A stretch of DNA of 37,961 bases from Akkermansia sp. (GTDB lineage Bacteria; Verrucomicrobiota; Verrucomicrobiia; Verrucomicrobiales; Akkermansiaceae), in contig JAGBDZ010000106.1 of NCBI GenBank assembly GCA_017937215.1, positions 1-37,961 on the forward strand, read 5' to 3'. The position numbers were made by a program, and so were the translations under genes. Below the pieces are notes generated by a model. That model did not search any database. It was not told the DNA's origin and worked only from the letters and a program-made list of their open reading frames with translations. Position 1 is the first letter of the stretch. The number at the start of each line of letters is the position of its first letter. Of this stretch, positions 8,229 through 16,073 are shown one piece after another.

Positions 8229-8417
8229 TGCCACCCCTGCCGGGGTTCGGATAATATTTATACCATACCCGGGGTTTCGCTGCTGACGCAGCTGCACCCC
8301 GGTCTAAAGGCTGGCGTCCCTCCGGGACTCTGAATTCCGCGGACGTACCGTCCGCCAACTGCCCGATAAACATCAATTTATCGAGCGCTTTTTTTCAAAC
8401 GATGGGACAGGTGTGGC
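8229..8417 (-). repeat. Dispersed structured repeat, copy C
   Basis: Inverted relative to copy B. Hairpin 3 lies at 8233-8246. Nested hairpin 2 has outer stem 8269-8275 with 8296-8302 and inner stem 8279-8283 with 8288-8292. Hairpin 1 is 8316-8320 with 8324-8328. The terminal segment 8361-8383 is the reverse complement of 8031-8053 with one mismatch. The head (about 8390-8417) matches those of copies A and D. Confidence 0.75.
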
Positions 8418-8420
8418 GCG

Positions 8421-8454
8421 AAAAAAATCCCTCGTTCCGGGAGCGGAACGAGGG
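8421..8454 (-). terminator. Terminator of the 8480-9493 gene
   Basis: 8429-8438 pairs perfectly with 8445-8454. On the minus strand the stem is followed by ATTTTTTT, a classic intrinsic terminator placed 26 bases after the stop codon. Confidence 0.85.
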
Positions 8455-8479
8455 AGAAAATATGCGAGAGTTTTGTTTA

Positions 8480-9493
8480 TCAGAGCTTCAGTCTGGAGTT
8501 ATCAGCCTTCTTCATGCCCTGGCGCAGGGAGCTCTTGACGCTGGAGGGACTGTTGCGCAGGCGGGCAGCTCTCTGCTCCAGCTTTCGGCGTTCATTGCTG
8601 CGGCCAATGGCGCTGATGATGGTAATCAGGATGACCAGACCCACGCCGATGAGAATCCAATGGATTGTTTCGAGCTTATCAAGGCCCAGTTTGGCCAGCA
8701 GGCTATCCACGTCCTTGCCGCGGTCGCCCTTCTGCTTCACGGTCTTGACGGGCTTCACCTTGATGGGAGTCTTCACCACCTTGCCGGTTTCCTTGGGCTC
8801 TTCCACGACTTCGGGTTCTTCCTCGACCTCAGGTTCTTCCTCGGCTACCGGTTCGTCGGCCTGCTTCTTGACCGGTTTGGGCGTGTCAACCTTGTCGGTC
8901 TTGTTGGGAGTATAGAGTCGCTGCTCTTCGTCCTCCAGCAGCTTCTTGACGGCGCTACCGCTGAGGGTGCTGCCCATGGCTGAGGAGCCGTTGGCCGTGC
9001 TGCCTTCGGAAAGATGACGGCGGTTTTCCTTGGGGACCTTGGGGTAGAACGTGAGGCGCAGGCACTTGTTGGCGCCGCTGAGTTCCTCGAACATATAGCC
9101 TTCATCGAACTTCATGGCGCGGGCACGGCCCATGTAGTACTTGGCCGCTTTCTCGGCAGAGAACTTGCGCCAGGCGGCTTCCTCAAACTTGCCGATGTCG
9201 GCGGCATCCTTATCGGCATCTTCCAGCGTGACGGGTTTGCGGTAGTCTACAGCGATGCAGATGAGCTTGCCGGTTTTGCCATCGAAATCCACCGTCAGTT
9301 TGCGGTTATCATCAAGATTCCAGATGCGGCGCACACTCAGGTCGCTCAGAACGCGGTAGGCGTAATCCTTGGTCAGGTTGTCGTCCGCGCCCTGTCGGTC
9401 AATGGAAGGAGAGAGATCACTGAGCTGTACAGCCATGCCTGCCGGAGCCAGAAGCAGAAGTCCGGTCAGGGCATATTGTAAAAGTTTGTTCAT
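8480..9493 (-). CDS. Secreted or periplasmic protein with C-terminal membrane anchor
   Basis: 337 residues, no recognised family. A signal peptide covers about residues 1-22. A folded domain of roughly 150 residues follows. A low-complexity linker (about 195-250) is rich in Glu, Pro, Val and Lys, first acidic (EEEPEVEEEPEV), then basic. A single transmembrane helix (about 283-300, WILIGVGLVILITIISAI) precedes a short basic tail. Signal peptide, long linker and C-terminal helix suggest the N-terminal domain is displayed in the periplasm and tethered to the inner membrane. The start at 9493 is fixed by a promoter whose -10 box ends 9 bases before it; the frame is open further upstream, but that part overlaps the promoter. 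Function unknown. Confidence 0.8.
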   Translation of the reverse strand: MNKLLQYALTGLLLLAPAGMAVQLSDLSPSIDRQGADDNLTKDYAYRVLSDLSVRRIWNLDDNRKLTVDFDGKTGKLICIAVDYRKPVTLEDADKDAADIGKFEEAAWRKFSAEKAAKYYMGRARAMKFDEGYMFEELSGANKCLRLTFYPKVPKENRRHLSEGSTANGSSAMGSTLSGSAVKKLLEDEEQRLYTPNKTDKVDTPKPVKKQADEPVAEEEPEVEEEPEVVEEPKETGKVVKTPIKVKPVKTVKQKGDRGKDVDSLLAKLGLDKLETIHWILIGVGLVILITIISAIGRSNERRKLEQRAARLRNSPSSVKSSLRQGMKKADNSRLKL

Positions 9494-9502
9494 ACCGACG
9501 CG

Positions 9503-9531
9503 ATAGTAGCACGTTGTGTTCACGCTGACAA
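9503..9531 (-). promoter_or_regulatory. Promoter of the 8480-9493 gene
   Basis: On the minus strand, TTGTCA (9526-9531), a 17-base spacer and TACTAT (9503-9508). Only 9 bases separate the -10 box from the ATG, so a leader of only about 2-3 bases is expected. Confidence 0.7.
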
Positions 9532-9647
9532 GCATATTGTTTGCTGAGGCAAAACAAATCTCACGCAACGTTGCGCGAGCGCGTACTCCGGTCAGTCAGA
9601 ATTTCTTTCACTTTTTTGCAAAAAAAATAAAAAAATGGATTTTGGTG

Positions 9648-9675
9648 TTGACTTCCGTAGGAAATGGAGTAGAAT
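9648..9675 (+). promoter_or_regulatory. Strong promoter of the small-peptide gene
   Basis: TTGACT (9648-9653), 16-base spacer, TAGAAT (9670-9675), preceded by an A/T-rich tract (about 9608-9636) that could act as an UP element. The transcript would start near 9682 and carry a leader of about 44 bases with a CCGGG/CCCGG hairpin and a purine-rich run just before the ATG. Confidence 0.75.
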
Positions 9676-9725
9676 GCCGCAGCCGGGTTGCCCCGGCAGG
9701 GAACAAGAAAAAGAAACAGAAGAAA

Positions 9726-9836
9726 ATGAAGACTATCGCTATCGTACTCGGCCTCGCTACTCTGACCGCTGTAGGTAACACGCTGCCTCCGACCCCGGAG
9801 AACACGCTGCCCCCGACTCCGGAGTTTGCCATGTAA
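9726..9836 (+). CDS. Small secreted peptide with tandem NTLPPTPE repeat
   Basis: 36 residues, no recognised family. A basic-hydrophobic N-terminus (MKTIAIVLGLATLTAVG) looks like a signal peptide or a single membrane helix. It is followed by two consecutive 8-residue units, NTLPPTPE, encoded by two 24-base DNA repeats that differ at two positions, both synonymous, and then FAM. Support for a real gene: a strong promoter at 9648-9675, a purine-rich region immediately upstream, synonymous-only differences between repeats, and placement in a 569-base gap with no other gene. The frame is open to 9516, but that includes the promoter, so the short form is chosen. It could be a secreted signal, a toxin or bacteriocin-like peptide, or a surface tether. 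Function unknown. Confidence 0.6.
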   Translation: MKTIAIVLGLATLTAVGNTLPPTPENTLPPTPEFAM

Positions 9837-10021
9837 TCCAGCTGTGCCGGTGCTCCCTCCATTTCATGATTCCGGGGGGAGTGTGGTGCGAGGTGTGCCG
9901 TAAGCAGATTTCAGAAGCGCATCGTCAGAAGCTTCCGCTTTTTTGAGGCGGGGGCCTTTTTGTTTTTTGGGCGGTCAGGTCAATGTCATGTTCTGTTGAC
10001 ACGCTGCAAGGTGCATAATGC

Positions 10022-10049
10022 TTGACAAATGCTCCTACGCGCGTATAGT
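10022..10049 (+). promoter_or_regulatory. pheS promoter
   Basis: Perfect TTGACA (10022-10027), 16-base spacer, TATAGT (10044-10049). The ATG is 13 bases past the -10 box, so the leader is only about 6 bases. This rules out the upstream in-frame start at 10018. The spacer end and -10 box (TACGCGCGTATA) recur in the gyrB promoter. Confidence 0.85.
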
Positions 10050-10062
10050 TTCCCGCGAACTT

Positions 10063-11073
10063 ATGAAAAATCAGATTGCAAGCGTACAAGCAGAAGCCCT
10101 GGCGCGCATAGCCGGCATAGCCGATATGAAAGCGCTGGAGGATGCCCGCGTGGGTATTCTGGGCAAGAAAGGTACCCTCACCCAGGTGCAGCAGGGCATG
10201 CGCGATGTGCCCAAGGAAGACAAGCCCGCCGTGGGTGCGCTGCTGAATGAAGCCCGCGCCACTATCACCGCCGCGCTGGAAGACCGCAAGGCAGCCCTGC
10301 AGCAGGAGATTGATGCCGCCGCCGTGGCCGGTGTGGACTTTACGATGCCAGGTGCCACGCTGCCTGCCGGTGGCTTGCATCCCATTTCCATTGTGCGCGA
10401 TGAGGCGGTGCGCGTGCTGCGCCGCATGGGTTTCACCCTGGCCGATGGCCCGGAGATTGAGGATGAGTGGCACTGCTTCGATGCGTTGAACACGCCGGAT
10501 GACCACCCCGCCCGCAACGAGAAGGATACCTTCTATTTCGACAGCGGCAAGCTGCTGCGCACGCAGACCAGCACCGTGCAGGCCCGCGTCATGGAGAAGG
10601 ATTGCCCGCCTGTCCGCATCATCTGCCCGGGTTCCGCTTTCCGCCGCGATGCCATCGATGCCACCCACCTTTCCGCTTTCAATCAGATTGAGGGCCTGTA
10701 TGTGGCCAAGGAAGTGAGCGTGGGCGACCTGAAGGGCACGCTGGAGTATTTCCTGAAGGCGCTCTTCGGCGAGGAGACGGCGGTGCGTTTCCGCCCGCAC
10801 TTCTTCCCGTTTACCGAGCCGAGCTTCGAGATTGACGTGCTGCTGCAGGCTGCGGGGCAGGCTCCGCGCTGGATTGAGATTGCCGGCTGCGGCATGGTGA
10901 ACCCCGCCGTGTTCGAGAATATCGACAAGGCCACCGGCAAGAACCTGTATGCCGGCTGCACGGGCTTTGCCTTCGGTATCGGCCTGGAGCGCCTGGCCAT
11001 GATTCGCTGGGGTATCCGCGATATCCGCCTCCTCATCGAGAACGATGCCCGCTTCCTGGCCCAGTTCCAATAA
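10063..11073 (+). CDS. pheS: Phenylalanyl-tRNA synthetase alpha subunit
   Basis: Catalytic subunit of the alpha2-beta2 class II enzyme that charges tRNA-Phe; 336 residues, normal for bacteria. A coiled-coil N-terminal region (about 1-90) binds tRNA. The catalytic core shows class II motif 2 near residues 190-206 (GSAFRRDAIDATHLSAF) and motif 3 near 305-315 (GIGLERLAMI), followed by the typical GIRDIRLL end. The start at 10063 lies directly after a TTGACA/TATAGT promoter, so the longer frame from 10018 is excluded. pheT follows after 30 bases, forming the usual pheST operon that ends at a strong terminator. No attenuator leader fits in the very short 5' region. Confidence 0.97.
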   Translation: MKNQIASVQAEALARIAGIADMKALEDARVGILGKKGTLTQVQQGMRDVPKEDKPAVGALLNEARATITAALEDRKAALQQEIDAAAVAGVDFTMPGATLPAGGLHPISIVRDEAVRVLRRMGFTLADGPEIEDEWHCFDALNTPDDHPARNEKDTFYFDSGKLLRTQTSTVQARVMEKDCPPVRIICPGSAFRRDAIDATHLSAFNQIEGLYVAKEVSVGDLKGTLEYFLKALFGEETAVRFRPHFFPFTEPSFEIDVLLQAAGQAPRWIEIAGCGMVNPAVFENIDKATGKNLYAGCTGFAFGIGLERLAMIRWGIRDIRLLIENDARFLAQFQ

Positions 11074-11103
11074 ATAACACTAAACCCTTTCTGAATTAGA
11101 ATC

Positions 11104-13599
11104 ATGAATGTTTCACTGAATTGGCTTTCCAGCTACATTGACCTTGCCGGCCTCGGCACGCAGGAGATGGCCGATATGCTCACCTTCGCCGGTATTGAGG
11201 TGGAGGGTATCCAGGAGCGCGGCGTGACCACCGACCTCGTGGTGGTGGCCCAGGTCATGGAAAAGACGCCCGTGGAGGGCAGCGACCACCTCAATGTGTG
11301 CATGGTGGACGCCGGCGAGGGCGCCCTGCGCCAGATTGTGTGCGGCGCCCAGAACTACAAGGTGGGCGACAAGGTGCCCTGCGCGCTGCCCGGTGCAGTG
11401 CTGCCCGGCGGCTGGGAGATTAAGGAGGGTAAGCTGCGCGGCGTGGAGAGCCGCGGCATGCTCTGCTCCGCTTCCGAGCTCGGCCTGCCCGATAAGGAGC
11501 ACGGCCTGTGGATTCTGCCGCAGGACTACGCCATCGGCACCCCGGTACGTACCTTTGTGGAGACGGATACCATCTTCGAGCTGGAGATTACCCCGAACCG
11601 CCCGGACCTGCTGAGCCACTGGGGCATGGCCCGCGAGCTCGCCGGTATCACCGGCCGCAGCCTGAAGACAGACCCCGCCGAGGCTCCCGCCGCTGCTGCG
11701 GAGACGAAGCCTGCCGGCGACTTCATCACTCTTTCCGCTCCGGAGCTCTGCCCGCTTTACACGGCCACCCGCATTTCCGGCGTGAAGATCGGCCCCTCCC
11801 CGGAGTGGCTGGCCAACCGCCTGGTGGCTATCGGCCTGCGCCCCATCAACAACGTGGTCGATATCACCAACTACTGCCTCTTTGAACTGGGGCACCCGTT
11901 GCATGCCTTCGATGCCGCTAAGATTACCGGCGGGCTGAACATCCGCCGCGCAGCGGAAGGCGAGCAGTTCACCAGCCTCATGAATGAGCAGTACACGCTC
12001 AAGAACGACGACGTGGTCATCTCCGATGCCAGCGGCGCCGCCCTGGCCCTGGGTGGCGTGATGGGTGGCCTCGATTCCGGCGTGACGGATGCCACCACCG
12101 ATATCATTCTCGAATCTGCCTGGTTCCTGCGCAGCAGCATTCGTTTCACCAGCCGCCGCCTGGCCCTGGGCTCTGATTCCTCCTACCGTTTCGAGCGCGG
12201 CACCTCCCCGTGGAATGTGCTGCGTGCCGCTGCCCGCGCCACGCAGCTGATTCTGGAGTGCTGCGGCGGCACCGCCGAGCCGGTGCTGGTGGGTGGTCAG
12301 GCTCCCTGCCTGGTGTCCGAGGAACTCGCCACCACCGCCACGGTGCTGGAGCAGGGTACCGAGGCTAAGATTTACTACGCCCTCGACCAGGTGAAGCTGG
12401 ATTGGAAGGAGCTGGATGTGATGACCAACGGCACGCTGCCCCACATGGAGGGGGCCCGCATCCTCCGCAACCTGGGCCTCAAGGACGTGGACGTGAAGGG
12501 CACCTGGGACTGCCCGCCCTGGCGCCTGGACCTGAAGCGCAGCTGCGACCTGCTGGAGGAAGTGGTGCGCGTGTACGGTATCGACAATATCCCCGCCACC
12601 AGCACGTCTATCTACGTGCCGGAGAGCGCCCAGGACCGCGCTCACGATTACCGCATGGCTCTTTCCCGCAAGCTGGCCGGTGCCGGTTTCTGGGAGGTGC
12701 AGACCTTCAAGCTCATCGCCGCCGAGAGCATCGACCCGACCATTGCCAGTGTGGAGAACGCGCTGCCCATCAAGCCGCTGATGGATGGCGATATCATCCG
12801 CGTTTCCCTGCCGATTTCTGAGGACCACTCCACGCTGCGTCCTTCGCTGGCTCCCGGCCTCATCTCCGTGGCTGCCCGCAATATCAACCAGGGCATGGAG
12901 GTGCTGCGCTTCTTCGAGTGCGGCCGCGTGTTCCGCAATACCGGCGGCGGCAAGGGCAAGGACATCGAGAATGAGGTGCTGGGCATCTTCATGGCCGGCA
13001 AGCTCACCCCCGCCAGCTGGGCCTGCACCAAGCCGGGTGAGGCTCACTTCGAGCACCTCCGCGCCGTGCTGGATATCCTGGTGCCCAAGGCTGCCATCAG
13101 CATCGTGCCTGCCAAGCAGCAGCGCGAGAACGCTGCCGTGGGTGGTGATATCACCATCAACAACCAGGCCTGTGGCTATGTGGCCCGACTTTCCCTGGCC
13201 AAGTGCCGCGCTCTGGGCCTGCCCATGGAAAGCTACTACGCCGAGCTGGATCTCCGCAAGCTGCAGCAGGTGGCCACCGCCCCCTTCAAGGCGGCCGACC
13301 TGCCCCAGTTCCCCGGCTCCAGCCGCGATGCCTCCCTGGATGTGCCCGCGGCCACCCGCCATGCGGATATCATGAAGGTGGTGGAAGGCGCTAAGCAGAA
13401 ACTGCTGGTTTCCTGTGCGCTGAAGGATGTGTTCTGCGACCCGACTGGCGAGAAACTCGCCGCCGACCGCAAGGCCATGACCTACACCTTCCTCTATCGC
13501 GATGCGAAGAAGACCCTCACCGCCCCCGAGGTGGATGCCGCGCACAAGACTGTGCTCGATGCCCTCGCCGCCAAGGTGAAGGAGCTTAAGTTCCGCTAA
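11104..13599 (+). CDS. pheT: Phenylalanyl-tRNA synthetase beta subunit
   Basis: 831 residues, slightly longer than the E. coli subunit (795). Domains in order: OB-fold tRNA-binding domain (about 38-150, with DHLNVCMVDAGEG), B3/B4 editing domain (about 210-380, with the NNVVDITNYCLFELGHPLHAFDA region), B5 DNA-binding-like domain (about 400-480), catalytic-like core (about 490-700), and ferredoxin-like anticodon-binding domain (about 735-831, starting FPGSSRDASLDVP). It pairs with PheS and removes mischarged Tyr-tRNA-Phe. No Shine-Dalgarno is visible. A TAGAAT one base before the ATG is too close to act as its own promoter. It ends before a clear terminator at 13622-13654. Confidence 0.97.
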   Translation: MNVSLNWLSSYIDLAGLGTQEMADMLTFAGIEVEGIQERGVTTDLVVVAQVMEKTPVEGSDHLNVCMVDAGEGALRQIVCGAQNYKVGDKVPCALPGAVLPGGWEIKEGKLRGVESRGMLCSASELGLPDKEHGLWILPQDYAIGTPVRTFVETDTIFELEITPNRPDLLSHWGMARELAGITGRSLKTDPAEAPAAAAETKPAGDFITLSAPELCPLYTATRISGVKIGPSPEWLANRLVAIGLRPINNVVDITNYCLFELGHPLHAFDAAKITGGLNIRRAAEGEQFTSLMNEQYTLKNDDVVISDASGAALALGGVMGGLDSGVTDATTDIILESAWFLRSSIRFTSRRLALGSDSSYRFERGTSPWNVLRAAARATQLILECCGGTAEPVLVGGQAPCLVSEELATTATVLEQGTEAKIYYALDQVKLDWKELDVMTNGTLPHMEGARILRNLGLKDVDVKGTWDCPPWRLDLKRSCDLLEEVVRVYGIDNIPATSTSIYVPESAQDRAHDYRMALSRKLAGAGFWEVQTFKLIAAESIDPTIASVENALPIKPLMDGDIIRVSLPISEDHSTLRPSLAPGLISVAARNINQGMEVLRFFECGRVFRNTGGGKGKDIENEVLGIFMAGKLTPASWACTKPGEAHFEHLRAVLDILVPKAAISIVPAKQQRENAAVGGDITINNQACGYVARLSLAKCRALGLPMESYYAELDLRKLQQVATAPFKAADLPQFPGSSRDASLDVPAATRHADIMKVVEGAKQKLLVSCALKDVFCDPTGEKLAADRKAMTYTFLYRDAKKTLTAPEVDAAHKTVLDALAAKVKELKFR

Positions 13600-13621
13600 A
13601 GAATACCGTCAACATACCAGA

Positions 13622-13654
13622 AGGCCGGAGAGTCTGCCTCTCCGGCCTTTTTTT
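13622..13654 (+). terminator. pheST terminator
   Basis: Perfect 11-bp stem (13622-13632 with 13638-13648), TCTGC loop, then a run of T. A textbook intrinsic terminator. Confidence 0.95.
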
Positions 13655-13701
13655 GGTGCGTTGTTGCTTGATATGAAGTGGATAGCATTCATGGGTGCTG
13701 T

Positions 13702-13758
13702 ATAATGAAAACATAATTGCATGAAAATGCTGTTTTCATGCAATTATGTTTTCATTAT
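13702..13758. repeat. 57-bp perfect palindrome, left copy
   Basis: 26-base arms 13702-13727 and 13733-13758 are exact reverse complements around a TGCTG loop. An almost identical copy lies at 15249-15305 on the other side of the ATPase gene; the starts are 1547 bases apart. It is AT-rich, unlike the surrounding DNA. It could be a terminal repeat of a cassette, a protein-binding site or a bidirectional terminator. Confidence 0.9.
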
Positions 13759-13760
13759 GC

Positions 13761-13789
13761 TTGCAAATGGTAGCCGGAAGGTGTATATT
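13761..13789 (+). promoter_or_regulatory. Promoter of the ATPase gene
   Basis: TTGCAA (13761-13766), 17-base spacer, TATATT (13784-13789), beginning two bases after the left palindrome. The -10 box ends 10 bases before the ATG at 13800. A protein bound to the palindrome would be next to the -35 box, so autoregulation is possible. Confidence 0.7.
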
Positions 13790-13799
13790 CAGTGTTGAG

Positions 13800-15224
13800 A
13801 TGGAAAGTCCTATGCAGATATTTGATCAGAATGACCTGAATGCGCTGCTGCATCAGATTAACCCATGGTGGAAGACCGGGCAAAGCAGCGACGGTATACC
13901 GGAGTCGCGACGGCAAGCGTTTGCGGAAGTTCTGAAGTGTATCACGCACCCGCAACTGAGACGCTTTGCGGTTATCAGCGGAGCGCGGCGTGTGGGTAAA
14001 ACTACGGTGATGCGCCAGCTTATAAAACACCTGCTGGCACAAGGGGTGCCCAGCACAAACATTCTGTACATTTCCTTTGATAATCCGGTATTCAAGTTAA
14101 GCGGCATTCAGGCAGTGCTGGACGCATACCGCCAGGTCACTTATCGTGGTGGAGCCTGTTATTACTTTCTCGATGAGATCCAATACGCAGAAAACTGGTC
14201 GCTGTGGGTGAAAACCCTGTACGACCACTTTCCGGAAGTTCAGGTGGTGGCTACCGGTTCCGCCAGCCCGGCACTGGAGCGCGGCGCGGCAGATAGCGGA
14301 GTGGGCCGCTGGCGTGTGTTCCGTATGCCCACGCTCACTTTCCGGGAATATTGTTGCCTGCAGGGGGTGTCACCCTTGCAGGAGGAGGCTCCTGCTCTGG
14401 AATCATTGTCGGCTATGCATCCGTCGGAGTTCAGCATGCTCATGATGCGGCTCAGCGATTTGTCCCCGCACTGGTACCACTATTTGCAGCAGGGGGGCTT
14501 CCCGGAGCTCTTGCGTCTGGATGAACTGGATGAAGTACAGAATATTCTACAGGAAGACGTGGTGGATAAGGTCCTGAAGCGGGATATCCCCGCTTTGTTT
14601 GATGTGCGGAACCCTGTGCAGCTGGAAAAGATTTTCCTATACCTCTGCCTGCACAGCAGCAATATTGTCAATCTGGATACCATGTGCAGCGCCCTTGGGG
14701 TGTCCAAGCCCACCCTCTCCAAATACATTGGCTACTTGCAGGATGCCAACCTCATCTACTGTTCGCGCAACTTCTGTGCAACCGGAAAAAAGGGCCTCAC
14801 AGCCCAGCCGAAAATCTATGTGGCTGATGCAGCTTTGCGCAATGCCTGCCTCATGCGTTTTACTCCCATGAGCCGCGCGTCCGATATGGGCGCCACGGTT
14901 GAGAGTACTGTTTACAAGCATTTCATCGCGGCTTATGACCGACTGGGGGAGGTCGGATTCCTCCGGAGCGGAGCTCGCGGCAGTAATGAGATTGACATTG
15001 CTGTGGAGCTTCGCAACGGTGCCCGAATATTCTGCGAAGTTAAGTTCCGCAATGACTCTGAATTATCTGCCAGCGAGGCTATCATCCGTCAATGCCACGC
15101 TGTCCCTGATGCCTTGGTCTTGCTGGCTACCAAGCACCCGCAGGATTTCGGTATATCGCCCTCTCCCGGCAGTGCACCGCTGCTCCGTGTGCCGGCTCAT
15201 GCACTTTGTTATCTATTGAATTAG
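13800..15224 (+). CDS. AAA ATPase with DUF4143-type C-terminal domain
   Basis: 474 residues. The N-terminal AAA domain has Walker A GARRVGKT at 61-68 and Walker B with FLDE at 123-126, followed by a VVATGSAS sensor segment. The middle contains a winged-helix-like stretch (SALGVSKPTLSKYIGYLQDANLIY). The C-terminal part is the DUF4143 region and includes E397-x-D399 and E413-V-K415, a spacing that matches the PD-(D/E)XK nuclease core. Proteins of this family are widespread, often in several copies per genome, and largely uncharacterised. The ATG at 13800 is chosen because it follows the promoter; the frame is open to 13746, inside the palindrome. The gene is alone between two matching palindromes and has lower GC than its neighbours, suggesting acquisition as a unit. 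Confidence 0.88.
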   Translation: MESPMQIFDQNDLNALLHQINPWWKTGQSSDGIPESRRQAFAEVLKCITHPQLRRFAVISGARRVGKTTVMRQLIKHLLAQGVPSTNILYISFDNPVFKLSGIQAVLDAYRQVTYRGGACYYFLDEIQYAENWSLWVKTLYDHFPEVQVVATGSASPALERGAADSGVGRWRVFRMPTLTFREYCCLQGVSPLQEEAPALESLSAMHPSEFSMLMMRLSDLSPHWYHYLQQGGFPELLRLDELDEVQNILQEDVVDKVLKRDIPALFDVRNPVQLEKIFLYLCLHSSNIVNLDTMCSALGVSKPTLSKYIGYLQDANLIYCSRNFCATGKKGLTAQPKIYVADAALRNACLMRFTPMSRASDMGATVESTVYKHFIAAYDRLGEVGFLRSGARGSNEIDIAVELRNGARIFCEVKFRNDSELSASEAIIRQCHAVPDALVLLATKHPQDFGISPSPGSAPLLRVPAHALCYLLN

Positions 15225-15248
15225 AATGTGGTGATTGATAAATGCCGT

Positions 15249-15305
15249 ATAATGAAAACATACTTGCATGAAAATGCTGTTTTCATGCAATTATGTTTTC
15301 ATTAT
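15249..15305. repeat. 57-bp palindrome, right copy
   Basis: Arms 15249-15274 and 15280-15305 around the same TGCTG loop. One base (C at 15263) breaks perfect pairing and is the only difference from the copy at 13702-13758. It begins 24 bases after the ATPase stop. Confidence 0.9.
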
Positions 15306-15354
15306 CCTGTATATGCTTCACTATCAGGGGGGAATAGATTATTCCGGCGGTTTT

Positions 15355-15987
15355 TTATTGCATCCGGGCAATGACATTTTGAGCCGCTCCGGCCACATCT
15401 GCCTGCCGGAGGAGCCAGGAGACGATGACCACGCGGCGGGCGCCGGCGGCGAGGACGGCGGGCAGGGTGCTGCCGTTGATACCGCCGATGCAGTACATGG
15501 GGAAATCCCCCAGTTGCGCCTGCACGGTGGCGATATCCTGCAGGCCGATGGCGGGGCGGCCGGGTTTGGTGCCGGTGGGAAAGAGCGGCCCGAAGCCGAT
15601 GTAGTCCGCCCCTTCGGCCACGGCGGCCAGTGCCTGCTCAGGGCTGTGGGTGGAGCGGCCGATGAGCATGTCCTGCCCCACGATGGCGCGGACGTCCTCC
15701 AGCGGGCCGCCGTCCTGGCCTACGTGTACGGCATCGGCCCCGATGCGGGCGGCCATTTCCGGGTAATCATTCAGCACAAAGAAGGCACCTGCCGCGCGGC
15801 AGAGCGGCTGCATGCGCCGCGCCAGCGCTTCCACCTCATCGAGCGCCACACCTTTGGCGCGCAGCTGCAGGATGCGGATGCCGCCTTGCAGCAGAGCGCT
15901 GGTGACCTGCTCCACATCCTCCGGGCGCACGTAGCCCATATCCACAATCCCGTACAAGCGGGCATCTGCCGGAATCTGCTTTTTCAT
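15355..15987 (-). CDS. thiE: Thiamin-phosphate synthase
   Basis: 210 residues, normal length. It joins hydroxymethylpyrimidine diphosphate to thiazole phosphate carboxylate to make thiamin phosphate. TIM-barrel family signatures are visible: ILQLRAKG near residue 40, the FVLNDYPEMAARIGADAVHVGQ segment (substrate and Mg binding) near 70-91, IGRSTHSPEQA, DYIGFGPLFPTGTKP, and the phosphate-binding IGGING. TenI-type relatives share the fold, but the motif set and the neighbouring thiazole gene favour ThiE. It is transcribed away from thi4. Its promoter lies 7 bases before the ATG, so no TPP riboswitch can fit upstream. Confidence 0.9.
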   Translation of the reverse strand: MKKQIPADARLYGIVDMGYVRPEDVEQVTSALLQGGIRILQLRAKGVALDEVEALARRMQPLCRAAGAFFVLNDYPEMAARIGADAVHVGQDGGPLEDVRAIVGQDMLIGRSTHSPEQALAAVAEGADYIGFGPLFPTGTKPGRPAIGLQDIATVQAQLGDFPMYCIGGINGSTLPAVLAAGARRVVIVSWLLRQADVAGAAQNVIARMQ

Positions 15988-15994
15988 GCCCCTG

Positions 15995-16023
15995 ATTTTC
16001 CCTGAAATGCGGCCTCATTGCAA
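15995..16023 (-). promoter_or_regulatory. thiE promoter
   Basis: On the minus strand, TTGCAA (16018-16023), 17-base spacer, GAAAAT (15995-16000), with 7 bases to the ATG. The -10 box is weak; the call rests on the match in spacing to other promoters here. Confidence 0.5.
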
Positions 16024-16037
16024 GTCAAAAAACATGA

Positions 16038-16066
16038 TTGACAGCAGACGGCAGCAGGAGTACATT
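16038..16066 (+). promoter_or_regulatory. thi4 promoter
   Basis: TTGACA (16038-16043), 17-base spacer, TACATT (16061-16066), and only 7 bases to the ATG at 16074: a leaderless transcript is expected. The TTG at 16038 is in frame but forms the -35 box and is not a start codon. Confidence 0.75.
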
Positions 16067-16073
16067 TGCAGGC

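Noticed and set aside
8188..8376. 62-codon minus-strand frame inside repeat copies B/C
   Set aside because: Translation of a repeat that folds into hairpins; similar spurious frames occur in each copy.
9996..10019. TTGACA followed by CATAAT upstream of pheS
   Set aside because: The spacer is only 12 bases; the promoter at 10022-10049 is far better.
11094..11103. TAGAAT box just before pheT
   Set aside because: It lies one base from the ATG, too close for a start at or before the codon, and lacks a -35; pheT is best explained as co-transcribed with pheS.
11113..13545. 810-codon open frame antisense to pheT
   Set aside because: Low-complexity translation rich in Gly, His, Ala and Gln, no start context; pheT on the other strand is certain.
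13746..13799. Upstream in-frame ATG for the ATPase gene
   Set aside because: It lies inside the palindrome and before the promoter, so it would not be on the main transcript.
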